Shown: positions 34,893-45,798, counted from the first letter of the stretch. The stretch is DNA of 64,000 bases from Gaeumannomyces sp. JS-464 (GCA_002197995.1 NGZR01000003.1:5952001-6016000), one strand, 5' to 3'. Made by a program: numbers and translations. The notes: generated by a model from the sequence alone, not told the origin.

Positions 34893-35956
34893 TCCAGAAG
34901 GAGTCGGGGTCTTTCTTTCTTTATTTCGAAATCATTCTCGTTCCGTCCTAACGCCTTTGAAGTACGGTGCGGGAATTGGACAAGTTAAAAATTCGCAATG
35001 GGGATTGGCCCATCCAAACAACCACCGCCCCCTTAAGTGCTCCTACCTCTTACCCTTTTGCCTTGCGCTTTACTTGGACTAGTATGGTCCCAAAAGACAG
35101 AGGGCAGTCCCCCATCCTCATACTCGACGCCAACTGCATTATTTTGCTCGCGCCCCACACTTCTTCTTTGTCGCCTTCTTTGTATCCTGTGCAGGCTGTC
35201 AGCCTACTGGGGCCGTTCTTTCTCGTCCCCTTTGGCTCGCAAGTGCTAGACCTTGGCTCATTTCCAACTCGGTCCCCGGCGGTGCCACTCGCCTCGTCGC
35301 CCAGCCGGCCTGGCGTCGGGTGAAACTGCAATGGGCAGACCAGGTGCTGCGCTTGCGGTGCGCAAAATACGGGAATCGAGGGCACTAGCCCGGCAGCGTG
35401 GCTGCATTTTGCGGACAGTTATCGAGGCTATATCATTGCCGCCCGCCGCCTTGACTACACGCGCGGCTACGAACATGGCTAGCCGCGCCAATATGATATT
35501 GCGCGCGCAAAAATAGGGGTTAGTCGCGGGAACACTCGGTGTCCTAAGTTTCTGTGCCTTTTCTTGCCATTATTAGTGTCTGGGCCCCTCCCCCACGCTG
35601 TCAGGGAGAGTCGGATTAGACCTTGGACGGATCGTTTGCCCCCGCCGCGGTGGCCGGGAGGAGAACCTCCATCGGGAAAGCGTTGCATCATTCCTTTCCA
35701 CCAACGAAACCACACAACAGAGTACATCCCGATTAGACGATGTGGAGAAATGGCGTGCACCACAGCTAGTGATACCTACCATACCCGAGTGCGGCGGGAA
35801 AACAAACGCCGAGCTGTTTGGATATAACATGTATTGGTCGCTAGCGCCCGCACGAGACTATGCCCCAATTCGCAACCTACTAGTTCTTTGATGCCCCCAC
35901 GCATTTTAAGCACCCCAAAAAAGCCGACCCCAATCGCTATCCGATAGCCGGCCGCC
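34893..35956. other. Intergenic region with repeat copy B
   Basis: It holds the phosphotransferase 3' flank, repeat copy B and a GCGC-rich stretch (35450-35515). The GH53 promoter occupies the right part. No exon was recognised. Confidence 0.5.
35177..35395 (+). repeat. Diverged direct repeat, copy B, right of the phosphotransferase gene
   Basis: Same orientation as copy A and about 1.7 kb away. It matches in several blocks, the clearest being CTTGCGGTGCGCAA at the right end, with an extra insert near 35,220-35,260. Confidence 0.65.
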
Positions 35957-37111
35957 ATGCTGCTCAACACCCTGGCCCGCGCCCTCCTCTCGCTGCCGCT
36001 GCTCGCCGCGGCGGCGCGGGGGCTGGCGTACAAGGGCGTGGACTGGTCGTCGGTCGAGGTGGAGGAGAAGGCCGGGGTCCGGTACCAGGCGGCCGACGGC
36101 AGCACGCAGCCGCTGGAGCGGATCCTGGCCGGCAGCGGCGTCAACATGGTGCGGCAGCGCGTGTGGGTGAACCCGCGCGACGGCAACTACAACCTCGACT
36201 ACAACATCCGCCTGGCCCGGCGCGCCGCCGCCGCCGGCATGCGCCTGTACGTCAACCTGCACCTGTCCGACACCTGGGCCGACCCGTCGCACCAGGCCAT
36301 CCCGTCGGGGTGGCCGTCCGACATCGACAACCTCTCCTGGCGCCTGTACAATTACACCAAGCAGGTCGGCGACGCGTTTGGGAATGCGGGCATCGCGCCG
36401 GCCATCGTGTCCATCGGGAACGAGATTAGAGGCGGCCTGCTGTTTCCGACGGGGCAGTACACCAACTTTTACAACATCGCCCGCCTGCTGCACTCGGCCT
36501 CGGCCGGCATCCGGGACAGCAGGCTCGGCAGGCAGCCCAAGATCATGGTGCACCTGGACGACGGCTGGAACTGGGACACGCAAAAGTGGTTCTACGAGAG
36601 CCTGCTCAAGCAGGGCCCGTTTGTGTCGTCGGACTACGACATTATGGGGGTCAGCTACTACCCCTTTTAGTAGGTTTTTTTTTTAAATTTTTTTTATGCT
36701 GCCGCTACTTGTTCCCTTGTCCGTTACTACGGTCACCAAGCAAACCACTGACACGCCGGCAGCAACGCCGACGCCACGCTCGCGCGCCTCAAGACGAGCC
36801 TGACCAACATGGCCAACACGTGGGGCAAGGAGATCGTCGTGGCCGAGGTCAACTGGCCGACGTCGTGCCCGTCGCCGCGGTACCAGTTCCCGGCCGACGT
36901 GCGCGGCATCCCCTTCTCGGCCGACGGGCAGGTCCAGTTCCTCCACAGCGTGGCCCAGACGGTCGCGGGCGTCAGGAACGGCAACGGCATCTTCTACTGG
37001 GAGCCCGCCTGGGTCAATAACGCCGCCCTGGGATCCTCGTGCGCCTCCAACACCATGTTCGCCTGGCCGGGCAAGGCCCTTTCCAGCCTGTCCGTGTTTC
37101 GCTCGCTATGA
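35957..37111 (+). CDS. Secreted endo-beta-1,4-galactanase, family GH53
   Basis: GH53 enzymes cleave beta-1,4-galactan side chains of type I arabinogalactan in pectin. Exons 35957..36669 and 36763..37111 are joined across a 93-nt intron with donor GTAGGT, T-rich start and acceptor CGGCAG. The split Tyr codon gives YYPFY-NADATLARL in frame, for 353 aa. A signal peptide covers about residues 1-24. The fold signature begins at YKGVDWSSVEVEEKAG. The acid/base Glu is E156 in VSIGNEIRGG and the nucleophile Glu is E266 in IVVAEVNWP. LHLSDTWADPSHQ and VHLDDGWNWDTQKWFY are family hallmarks. The length is normal and the frame is intact, and no carbohydrate-binding module is present. Confidence 0.95.
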
Positions 37112-37207
37112 GGTGGCTCTAGTATAAATAAAGCTGTTTTTTTTTTTGCTTTGCTCAAATGTAAATACTGTCCCTTACTGTATATAAACGAAGTTTCGGT
37201 GAGATCT

Positions 37208-38165
37208 TCAGCCGGCTACCGGAGGTCTTGTCGACGGAGCTTTGCAGGGCTCCTTGAGTGGACAAGGCGCCGGAGTCGCAGCCTTGAGTCTTGCGATAAG
37301 CCCCTGGATCTGTTGCCCAGTGACAAGATCATCCGGCCTAGTCCAACCTTCACGATAAGGAAGACGTTCTTGCTCTAATAAGGCAGGATTCAGGTAAGTC
37401 AGCTCATAAGTCTGCGAAGGACACGAAAAAGCACCACGGATTGCTTTGCAATGCCAAACCCACCAAAAAGAACCCTCACAAAATCCCTCCTCGCCGTGCC
37501 CTGAGGCCCGCGGCCCATAAACAGCAGGTATATCGTGGTCTCGGTAAAGGACAGCTCCACCTGGAGGTCGCTCAAGTGGAACTCGGGATTCACAGCAGCG
37601 GCCGCGCGCAGGCGGTGCGCACGCGCGGTTGCGGCCTGCTCGAGCGTGATGACCGGGTCGGCAAAGTGGCGGGCCGTCTGCTCCCAGATGGTGGCGTTGA
37701 AGGCCAGGACGTCGCCGCCGCCGTGGCGGTCGGCGCGGCTGAGGCTGCCGTCGTGCTCGGTGACGGGGCTGGCCAGGTCGTCGAGGTTGAAGGTGCCGGG
37801 CACGCCCGTGGTCGAGACGGACAGGGCGGCGCGGATGAAGCCGTCGAGCACGGGCGCGTCGATGTTGACGCCCTCCACGAAGCCGGCGCGGAGCTCGTCG
37901 CTACTGACGTTGAGGCCGCTATGCGGGATGAAGCCGTGGTTGGCGAGGGCGTTCATCATGGGGCAGGGGCCGCGGCCTGGAAGGAGACGCCAGGCAGAAG
38001 CATTGTCAGTTTTATATGTCTGGGCCAGCCTGGGAGAGGAGGGGGTAGTCACATACGATCGCTTGAGGATGGGGCTTTCCAGGGCGGCGGTGAACCGTCC
38101 TTGCCCATTGCTAAGGGCAACAGCAAAAGCTGCAGCAGAGCAGCAGAGACGATACGTGCCATCAT
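37208..38165 (-). CDS. Secreted heme-thiolate peroxidase (short unspecific peroxygenase/chloroperoxidase family)
   Basis: Three exons: 38057..38165, 37464..37976 and 37208..37374 (donors GTATGT and GTGGGT; acceptors TTCCAG and TTATTAG), with phases closing exactly to 262 aa. Exon 1 supplies the signal peptide (MMARIVSAALLQLLLLPLAM). The axial heme ligand is Cys41 in GPCPMMNALANHGF. The EHD-G-S motif (E110-H111-D112) marks the short-type peroxygenases, where the His pairs with a downstream Glu, probably E179 in SFTETTIYLLF. The last exon restores the expected C-terminus FEQERLPYREGW. Such enzymes oxygenate or peroxidise organic compounds with H2O2. Without the short third exon the ORF would look truncated. 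It runs convergent to the GH53 gene, about 95 bp between stops. Confidence 0.9.
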
Positions 38166-39275
38166 CCCGGAAGCTTTCAGATCAGATAGTGCTTAGTCCA
38201 AACTATTGTAGAGAAGCGAGCGAGGTTGCCTGGAGGTGAGGTGAGGCGAGAAATTCAACAGCAGGCTGCATACGGAAAAAAAGGGTGCCACAGCTCTTAC
38301 TGTATAAAGCACCAGGACTCGGATGGTCCCCTAGGTAGGCCATAGCTGGTGCTAGCTCGGCGCCACAGTGATATCACAGGGTCAACTTCTGCGTCCGGGG
38401 TTGCCAGCATTGCATGAGAGTGCCGCCCTATCGGCATAGACACGGGCTGTCGGAATCTGGGGTTGGTCACATCCCGCGAGGGAAGACCGAATGGGCTGCA
38501 TGCAGCCGCCTTTTCAGTTGGATCCCTCAACCTATCGGGTGCGAGTTTCGCCATTGGATTGCCCCATTGGGTTGCAAGAAGTGCAAGCCCCGACCGCTAG
38601 AGGCTTGGGGCTGAAGCGCCATATGCCCACAAAGAGCATCCAGTGCCGCCCGACGTGGGGCTGATGTGAGAGTGATTACTCCGAAGCCAAATGCATTGTT
38701 TCTCCCCTTTGAGATGGATGGGTGATGAAACCAGTGGCACGGGCGTGAGGAGGATTGCCTTCATTAACCAGTTTATGAGCAGGACAAAGACTGATGTTTG
38801 GGAAGAAAGTGAGGTGAAAAAAGAAAGTGGTCAACTGACCTCAGCCTTGGCCACCTACTTTGCAACAAACCATCTTTCCCTTGTGCCTGCATCAAAGCTA
38901 TCCTTCACTAGACGTCAACTGCTGATAAAGAAGTCACGAGGAAAGTACTTTGAGGCCTCGGGTATCATTGTTTTTCCGAGTAATGAGAACTCTTTGTGAG
39001 ACTAGAATCTCTCAGGAGAGTGGCAACAAAACAAAAAAAAGTGTTAAAAATAGTGACAACAAACAAAGGGGTTTAAAATAGTGTCAGTGGGATGTAGTCT
39101 TTGAAAAAGGGAAACTAGAGTTGTTTCTCACTATAAAAGCTGCCTTGCGCCCACCGAATTGAGAGAATGTAATGGTTCATGCAATCAAGCCAAAACAACG
39201 ATACGAAGCAACAGAAAACAACAGAGCAAAACATCCCCCAGGCGGAACAGTCGGTACAAGGTACTCAAGTGTGAA

Positions 39276-39461
39276 ATGGCCCGCCGATGCGAGAACTGCC
39301 CGAAGGACGTCAAGACCTCTTGCTGCAGGAACAGGTACTGCAAGGCCAAGCCCCGCAAGGCCAAGTCTGGCGTTGGTGCTGTAATCGGTGGACTGCTTGA
39401 TATTTTGATAACTATCGGGGAGATTTTGCTTTGTCCCTTAATGATTTTGGGGAGCCTCTAG
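39276..39461 (+). CDS. Candidate small Cys-rich/hydrophobic peptide, 61 aa
   Basis: The peptide starts MARRCENCPKDVKTSCCRNR, a basic part with six cysteines by residue 22 (C-x2-C, CC, C) and Lys/Arg after it. It ends in a hydrophobic Ile/Leu helix (GGLLDILITIGEILLCPLMI). A TATA-like CTATAAAAG stands about 140 bp upstream. The frame stays open upstream to 39159, so the start is not certain. I know no family. It could be a membrane-active or membrane-anchored small peptide, or chance. Confidence 0.3.
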   Translation: MARRCENCPKDVKTSCCRNRYCKAKPRKAKSGVGAVIGGLLDILITIGEILLCPLMILGSL

Positions 39462-40695
39462 CGGGCCCGACGTCAGCCGCCGCTATGGTGGGGGCTGCTA
39501 TAGGCACTCTGATTGAATTGACTATGTTTTGGGTTGATATTTCTCCGGTTTGGATCATGACATGAATCATTCCGAGCGGTGTACGTGCTAAGGAGTGCCT
39601 GCATGGGGCGATGCAAAATATGCAGGGTGCTGGCTGGGGGCTGTCGTGCTCCTTAGTCCCTAATTTCCGGAACGTGTGTCGGGGTGACCGTTGCGCCTGG
39701 TCGCTGGGTAACTATAGAGGCAATGTTTGGCCTGTGCGAGGCCAGAACAGCAGCTGGGGTCCGTGTGGGAGGGTGCTGGGCCGAGGCATGGATTGCGGAG
39801 GGGATACAACCTCCAAAAAAGGAACTGCCCGCAGGACAAAGGCCCCTAGCTGGCCGTGGTTGCCGTGATTGATGCGCCAAGGCGGCGTGGGAAAACGACG
39901 GCGTTGTGGAGGGTGCACGCGGGCTCCATGTGCGTTGTTAGGATGGAGGCTGGGAGACCGAGACGCTAAAATGTGCTGTGCTGGATCAGGTCCATGGAGC
40001 GGGCACGCATCTCTACGGAGCAATCAAAAAGCACCAGGGGCTCTGTGCGCGGCCGTATTGCGCGTCTCCGGAGCCTGCCCCGCGACTGACTAAAAAGCAA
40101 ACCACAAAGCTAAACCATGCAGCAGGCGGCGCCTAGCAAAGGGATTGCCTACAACGGTCATCACCTAACCCTATTGAAGCAAAACCACAGCATCAAGTGC
40201 GCCCCTAGCGCGCCCGGCCACGGACAAACAACAAAGCACAGAGGCTAGGGAGACGGGCGCCGGCAGGGAGCCCTGCCCAAGACCAGCCGCCCTGCCCTAA
40301 AGCAGCCTCTCGTCTTGTGGTAGGTGGCATCGCGATCCTGGCCTACCATGCACGCGCGCCGCGACACAGCAGCATGGATAACCGGCCGAGATCGTGCGTG
40401 GTGCCTAATAATATACCCGCTGGGCTCGGGTCTGCACCTCCCCTAATACCGCCGACACCACGCATCAATAGTGTGCTGCTCAACGGCACTGCTGCTGCTG
40501 CCGCTGCTGCTGTCGCTGCTGTCACAGAGAGTGCCAAGCCTGCGCGGCTGTGGGACGCTCCTTCCCATTCCCACCCTGCTCCTCGCCATCCGTTCGCCCG
40601 TCCATCACGGCCCCCTCTGGGAGCGGGGAACAGACCGGCGGGCACCAATCTTCAAGTCCCACACCCGCTGGAGCCCCCTGCGCGGCGCTTGCTCC

Positions 40696-40797
40696 GCTGC
40701 CGCTGTCGCCACTGCCGCTGTCGCCACTGCCTCTGTCGCCACTGCCTCTGTCGCCACTGCCTCTGTCGCCACTGCCTCTGTCGCCACTGCCTCTGTT
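40696..40797. repeat. 15-bp minisatellite
   Basis: About seven copies of a unit close to ACTGCCTCTGTCGCC. The first copies vary (CCGCTGTCGCC) and the last decays into GTTGCTGCTGTTGC. Confidence 0.9.
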
Positions 40798-41364
40798 GCT
40801 GCTGTTGCTTCCGTCCTGTCCCCTTGCCCGTCCTCTGAAGTGCCGCGTCCCGAGACTACCAGCCAAGCCCGCGAGGGAACGAGGGCCCCTCGGAGATTTC
40901 GTGTAACCCACCACCCCCAGGCGACAGGGAGACTGAGCGGCTCCACGGCATTTGCCATTTGGGGGCCCCGGTTGCGTTTCAAACCAAAGAGACAGAGAGA
41001 ACAAAGAAGATGGTGCTGTCGCTGCTACGATCGTCCCCAAAGCCCGCCGTCTCATCCCGCCACCAATCCTTGATTGTGAAAACCTTCACCCAACGTCACC
41101 ACATCCATCGGCTTGGCGACTTCGACGGCGGGTGGCGTCACGAGAAACCGGAGACGGCTCTGTGTGTGGGCAGGTAGCGATTCCAGTCAACGCTGCTGGG
41201 CTCAGTTGTTGTTTGTTCACACTGAGCTCACCAGATACGGCCTCGCCGAGTCGGTTGAGGCTGTTGCACGCTCACTACCTCTCACACCGCCGTTACTCGG
41301 ACTTACATACACGGTTAATGTCGGCAGCAGCAGCGGAGCTACCAGTCAGGACAAGTCAGCAGCA

Positions 41365-42357
41365 ATGGTCGTCCAGTCAGTTCAGTTGAAGATGGCGAAC
41401 CCATTTACGCGTATGGCCGAGACCTACGAGACCATATTTCCCGCCATGCGCCTTTTCGCTGCGGACGCTGTCTCGCTCGCGCCGCCCATCACGGAGGAAT
41501 CGGTGGTTCACGACAACGGCTGTGGGCCTGGCATCGTCACCGCCGAGATACTGTCTCGGCACCAACGCCGGACCAGCCCCGACCACCAACACCCGAAACC
41601 GCCGCTACAACAAACATGGCAGCAGCAGAGGCGTCGTTTCCAGCAACAAGAACACCACCAGACGAACCACCCACCAGAAGCACCCCGCATCGAGGCGACC
41701 GACATCTCCCCGGTCATGGCTAGCGCTGCGGCCCGTCGGGGACTCACCGTGCGCTCGCAAGTTATGGACTCGCGAGAGCTGTTCGGGTTTGACGACGCTG
41801 TCTTCACCCATTCTTTTTCCAACTTTGTCATCCTGGGCATGTCTGAAGCCGACACAGCCCGCGTCATCTCCGAGATGCGACGCACGTTGAAGCCTGGTGG
41901 TGTCGCTGTTTTGACAGCATGGCGTGCCCTCGGCTACCTCGATGTGTTCGAGCAGGTCGCGCGCCAGGTAGCCGCGAGCAGCGAAGCCAAGAGCAGTGCC
42001 GGCAGCAACCACGACAGGAGTCCACCACAGCCCCATCGCAGCGTCGACACCCGAGAGGCTGTGCTGACGGAGCGGCAGCTGCGGTTAGCTCTAGAGCGGG
42101 GCGGATTCCTCGTGAGTGGCAAGGCGGCCGCGCCCGTCGAGCTGCGGAGCGTCACGCGTGTGCTCCCCTGGGCGCTTTGGACAAACGAGGCGTACGCGCC
42201 TATTCGACGGAGTATGTGCGACGGCTACACCCGCGGCTGGTCCAGGGCCGACACGGATCGGCTCGACGCCGCGTTTGCCGAACGCGTCGCCCGCCTGGCC
42301 GAGGAAGGGGCGTCGTACCGTGTCACAGCGTGGATTGCTGTCATGAAGAAGGCATGA
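41365..42357 (+). CDS. Class I SAM-dependent methyltransferase
   Basis: Predicted 330-aa methyltransferase, starting at ATG 41365 (MVVQSVQLKMANPF); the open frame continues upstream but the text there is low-complexity. Motif I is VVHDNGCGPGIVTAEIL. The second strand with acidic residue is IEATDISPVMASAAARRG, motif III-like text is FTHSFSNFVILGM, and the RTLKPGGVAVLTAWR block is the classical post-motif turn (LKPGG). Between motif I and strand 2 there is an extra segment of about 45 residues rich in Gln, His, Arg and Pro. The pattern matches UbiE/COQ5-like small-molecule methyltransferases of fungi. The substrate is unknown and no biosynthetic cluster is visible beside it. The frame is intact. 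Confidence 0.8.
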   Translation: MVVQSVQLKMANPFTRMAETYETIFPAMRLFAADAVSLAPPITEESVVHDNGCGPGIVTAEILSRHQRRTSPDHQHPKPPLQQTWQQQRRRFQQQEHHQTNHPPEAPRIEATDISPVMASAAARRGLTVRSQVMDSRELFGFDDAVFTHSFSNFVILGMSEADTARVISEMRRTLKPGGVAVLTAWRALGYLDVFEQVARQVAASSEAKSSAGSNHDRSPPQPHRSVDTREAVLTERQLRLALERGGFLVSGKAAAPVELRSVTRVLPWALWTNEAYAPIRRSMCDGYTRGWSRADTDRLDAAFAERVARLAEEGASYRVTAWIAVMKKA

Positions 42358-43001
42358 TTTTTGCCTGGTGCTCTTGAAGGGTTACACACTGGGATGCCTC
42401 CCCTTGACACCAAACCTTAAACTCTATTTCCCGGGTCTGTCGGCAGAACGGACGGCCTTCCTGGAATGGATGGCGGGGTTAATAGAGGCTAAGGGAGGGA
42501 CAAGCGAAAAGAACGAAATCCGGAAAGGGCACATCAGACAGTCGACTCTGGTCGTGTGCGCTAGGTTCCGGATTTGGAGGTCAAACGCCGTCTCGAGGTG
42601 CTACTTGCACGGCTAGCCCGCCTCGGGCGATACAGGGCTGCCCCCCAACCCAAATCAGCCTAGGCCACGTTGCTGTCGCATTAGTGGCCTGGTGGCGCAC
42701 TTGAAGGCTCACTCACGTGTTCAGACCACACGCACACACACCACACCCAATTCCTGTCACATTGGGGCCAAGATATATCAAGACTGTGACTGGGAAAAGA
42801 GATATTGGATAAAAAAAGGAAAACGTATATAAGAGGAGTAATAATTTATGTTCGTAATAGGGCTGCAGGAATTGTACATATACAGGCATACTACAGCATA
42901 TATGGGTCTCGAAGATAATGTGCATTGGATATTGGGGCATGGGATTCATGCCGTCATAGATTGTAGGGCAGCTTATCAATCCTTGCTTGGGTTAAAGTTA
43001 G
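42358..43001. other. Convergent intergenic region
   Basis: 644 bp between two converging genes, holding both 3' ends. It has CA-rich text near 42725 and AT-rich text with TATA/ACGTATATAAG near 42830. No gene was recognised. Confidence 0.5.
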
Positions 43002-44563
43002 TTAACTGGCCTCGATGCGTCTGCAATAGTCGCGCCCGCTGCGGACCTGGTAGTCGCACAGCCAGACCTCCATGGCCATGCCGAGCACGCTGGCGAGGCA
43101 GATGCCGCCGCTGTCGCTGACCGAGGTGGCGCCGAGGCTGAACTCGCGGTCGGCGGGCGGGACGCGCTCCATGATCTCGGCAAACGTGTTGACGTAGACG
43201 GCGCCGCCCAGCAGGCCCTCCCAGAACACGACGAGGAACACGAGGTAGACGGAGGGGATGAAGTCGAGCAGCGCGTGCAGCGTCAGCACGGCCAGGTTGG
43301 CGACCTGCAGCAGCGAGGGGAGGTACAGGTTTGTGGACGCGCACAAAGGGCGTCGACGAGCGCGAGATGAAGACCGAGCTGGTACAGGAAGCCGTAGAAG
43401 GGGTAGAAGGACCGGAACTCGGAGAAGGGCGTGCCGCGAGCGGGAAGAGGAGGGTCGGCGACACGCCCTGGTTGATGGTGTACTCGGCCACGTACACGAG
43501 GAGCAGCGGCAGCATGTAAGGGACGAACAGGCGTCGGGCCCGGCGCAGGTTCGCCGCGAAGGTCGGCTTGCTCGCTGCCGGGATTGTGGCGGCGGCGGTG
43601 GCGGGTGACAGAGGCCGCAGCTCGTCCGCCTCGTCGTCGCCGGCGCGGCCGTCCCGGACCGAGTAGGCCGTCGCGGCGACCGACGGGCCGGGGGCGAGCA
43701 GGCCCGCCGATGCGCTGCCGGCCGGCATGTGCTTGATGTCGTCGTCATCGAGGTCGCGGCTGGGCACGGCCGTGTAGGCACCGTTCTCGTTACTCGTAGT
43801 TGAAGAGGCCGATGACGACGACAATTTAAGCGGGGCGCGTGGCAGGATCACAAAGAAGCTCAGCACCATGACGGCGGGCAGCATGGCCGAGACCAGCAGG
43901 CTCGTCCTGACCGACAGGCCGATCCAGTCCGTCAGCGCGACGTACAGCCCCGCGCCGATCAGGCCGGCTCCCCCCGTGCCGCTCCCCCACGCGGCGAGGC
44001 TCATGGGGCCGTAGTAGTGGGTAAGGCCCAGGAAGCTGAGCTCGCCGCCGCCGCTGCTCAGGCTGGCGAGGACGACGCCGGCGAGGCGGACGGCGACGGG
44101 AGCGGTCGGGCGGGGTCAGGGCGACGAGCAGCATGCCCGAGCTGGACAGGGCGACGAAGGCGACGATGCGGGCGGCGTAGGGGACGCGGTGGATGAAGTA
44201 GGGGCCCACCAGCTTCGTCAGGAAGGACGGGAGCACGTCGGCGAGCAGGACGACGCCCTTTGGGACGTTGGTGCCGACCAGGTCCTGCGCGGCGGACAGG
44301 ATGATGACGTAGAGGACATTGTTGATGAGGCCTGTTTTGGGTGGAGGAGGAGGGGCGTGTGTTAGTTGGCGAGACGGGCGGGCGGCGGGCTGGTAGAGGG
44401 GGATGGTGGATGGGGAAAAAAGGCACCAAACAGCCAGAAGGCAACCAGCACCGAGCTGTCAGCGCCCTGAAATACCGAGGCGAGCTTGGGCGGTAGACTG
44501 CCCACAGGCCGACGCGGTGCCCGGCATCGGGAGCAGGCCCGATGACGAGGGCGACCTGTTCAT
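43002..44563 (-). CDS. btn1: Battenin/CLN3 homologue (Btn1), multiply frame-broken
   Basis: Btn1 is a vacuolar (lysosomal) multi-pass membrane protein needed for vacuolar pH and basic amino acid homeostasis; human CLN3 is its orthologue. Recognised blocks, in order: [22 protein letters not shown] (intron 44332..44426, donor GTGCCT, acceptor AAACAG), [129 protein letters not shown] and [20 protein letters not shown], ending at 43002. They fall in different frames, with shifts near 44,500, 44,100, 43,435, 43,380 and 43,330 (an extra A in CACAAACC). The start ATG at 44563 is tentative. It is either a poorly sequenced gene or a decaying one; the high block conservation favours the former. Confidence 0.85.
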
Positions 44564-45102
44564 GGTATTCGAGCCAGGATTTAACGTTACCGAGTCGGCG
44601 TCAGCGCGCTGGGGGAAGATGACGACAGACGAACGTGGGCGGCGGTCGGCGATGACGGCCTGTTTGTTGGAATCGGAAGGGAAAAAAAAAAGTCAGAAAA
44701 ATCGAGGGGTGGGCGGCTTCAAGTCTGTGGGAGGCAACGTCGGGTTCCAGACCGGTCGTCCCATGAAGCAGCCGCCGTGTCGTCTCAAAGGCGCTCACGC
44801 CTCCGCAAGCCCGAGGAGCGACGTCAGCGGATTCGGTGGGTGCATGACGCCGTCGGCTGCGGTCGCAGCCAGGCGCGTCTGTTTTAGCGTCAGTGGGCCC
44901 TCGCGCTAATGTGACCCAGGCACGTGCCGCTGAAGAGCGCTAAGCTGCAGCTCCGGCGGGGCCAATCTACCGTTGCTCAGATGACATTGAACTTGACGCG
45001 ATTTGAGACTGTGCAGCCTGCCATTTTCTATCATACGTATAGTATTTATTATATCTACCTCTATGTACAGCCCACTCCACAACACCATATGCTCACTCCC
45101 GA
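44564..45102. other. Intergenic region upstream of btn1
   Basis: Probable promoter of btn1 on the left and AT-rich 3' flank of the next minus-strand gene on the right. No gene was recognised. Confidence 0.5.
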
Positions 45103-45798
45103 CTACATCCAACTCGCCAGGCCGGCGAACACAGCTGCCGCCGCCGCCATGCCAACAACCCCCATCTCCCCAACCCTCCCAGCCCCAGACGGCGGCGGCG
45201 GCGTGCTAGTCTGAGCCCCTCCCGCGCCGCCCGCCGTCGTCGGCGTCGTCTGGCCCGTCCCCGAGCTACGGCCGGTCGTACCAGTCGTAGTAGTAGCAGT
45301 AGCCAGCGTGTTCCGGCTGGGCGTCCTGTTCGACGCCGTCTTGGACCAGCACGACTGCTTGGACTCCCACCCCAGACTCAGCGAGCTGCTCCAGGACGAC
45401 TGCCGCTCGTCCAGGAACCTCGCGCAGAGGCTGGTGACGCTGACGATCTCGGCCGAGTGCGCCGAGATCCACGACCGCTGCTGCTCCTCCCCGACGCTCG
45501 CGGCCGAGTAGAGCGAGCTGGGCATCTGGAACCCGCGCGGCATGCACTCGGCCAGCGAGGGGGTCGCCGCGATGGCCGACGACCGCAGCGACTGCTGCTC
45601 GATGAGCCACGACCACACGGCCGGGTGCTCGCCGGGCTGTGCCATGTCCAGGGACATGATCAGCGACGCGCACGGCGTCGTGTTGGGCGCCGACGTCGGC
45701 GGCGGCTGCGTCGTCGTCGGAGCGGCGCTGGTTGTGGTCTGGCCCAGGGCGGGCACCGCCGCGAGGGAGAGGGCGGACAGGATTATCGTGGGGTGCAT
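45103..45798 (-). CDS. Predicted GPI-anchored secreted protein, unknown function
   Basis: 231 aa with an N-terminal signal peptide (MHPTIILSALSLAAVPALG), a Thr/Ser/Pro linker, and a compact segment (about residues 40-155) with cysteines in PCASLIMSLD, AECMPRGF, SLCARFLDE and KQSCW, which may form two disulfides. A long Thr/Gly stalk follows, and the protein ends in a small-residue hydrophobic tail (GMAAAAAVFAGLASWM) as expected for GPI attachment. This order (signal, Cys domain, S/T stalk, GPI tail) is typical of fungal cell-wall or plasma-membrane surface proteins. I do not recognise the central domain. The frame is intact with no intron. Confidence 0.65.
   Translation of the reverse strand: MHPTIILSALSLAAVPALGQTTTSAAPTTTQPPPTSAPNTTPCASLIMSLDMAQPGEHPAVWSWLIEQQSLRSSAIAATPSLAECMPRGFQMPSSLYSAASVGEEQQRSWISAHSAEIVSVTSLCARFLDERQSSWSSSLSLGWESKQSCWSKTASNRTPSRNTLATATTTTGTTGRSSGTGQTTPTTAGGAGGAQTSTPPPPSGAGRVGEMGVVGMAAAAAVFAGLASWM

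Larger units (their letters stand above)
38166..41364. other. 3.2-kb interval, mostly non-coding
   Basis: The peroxygenase promoter is at the left. The middle holds one candidate small gene (39276-39461) preceded by a TATA-like CTATAAAAG. The right part is a low-complexity leader of the methyltransferase gene with a 15-bp minisatellite. No other exon was recognised. Confidence 0.45.
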
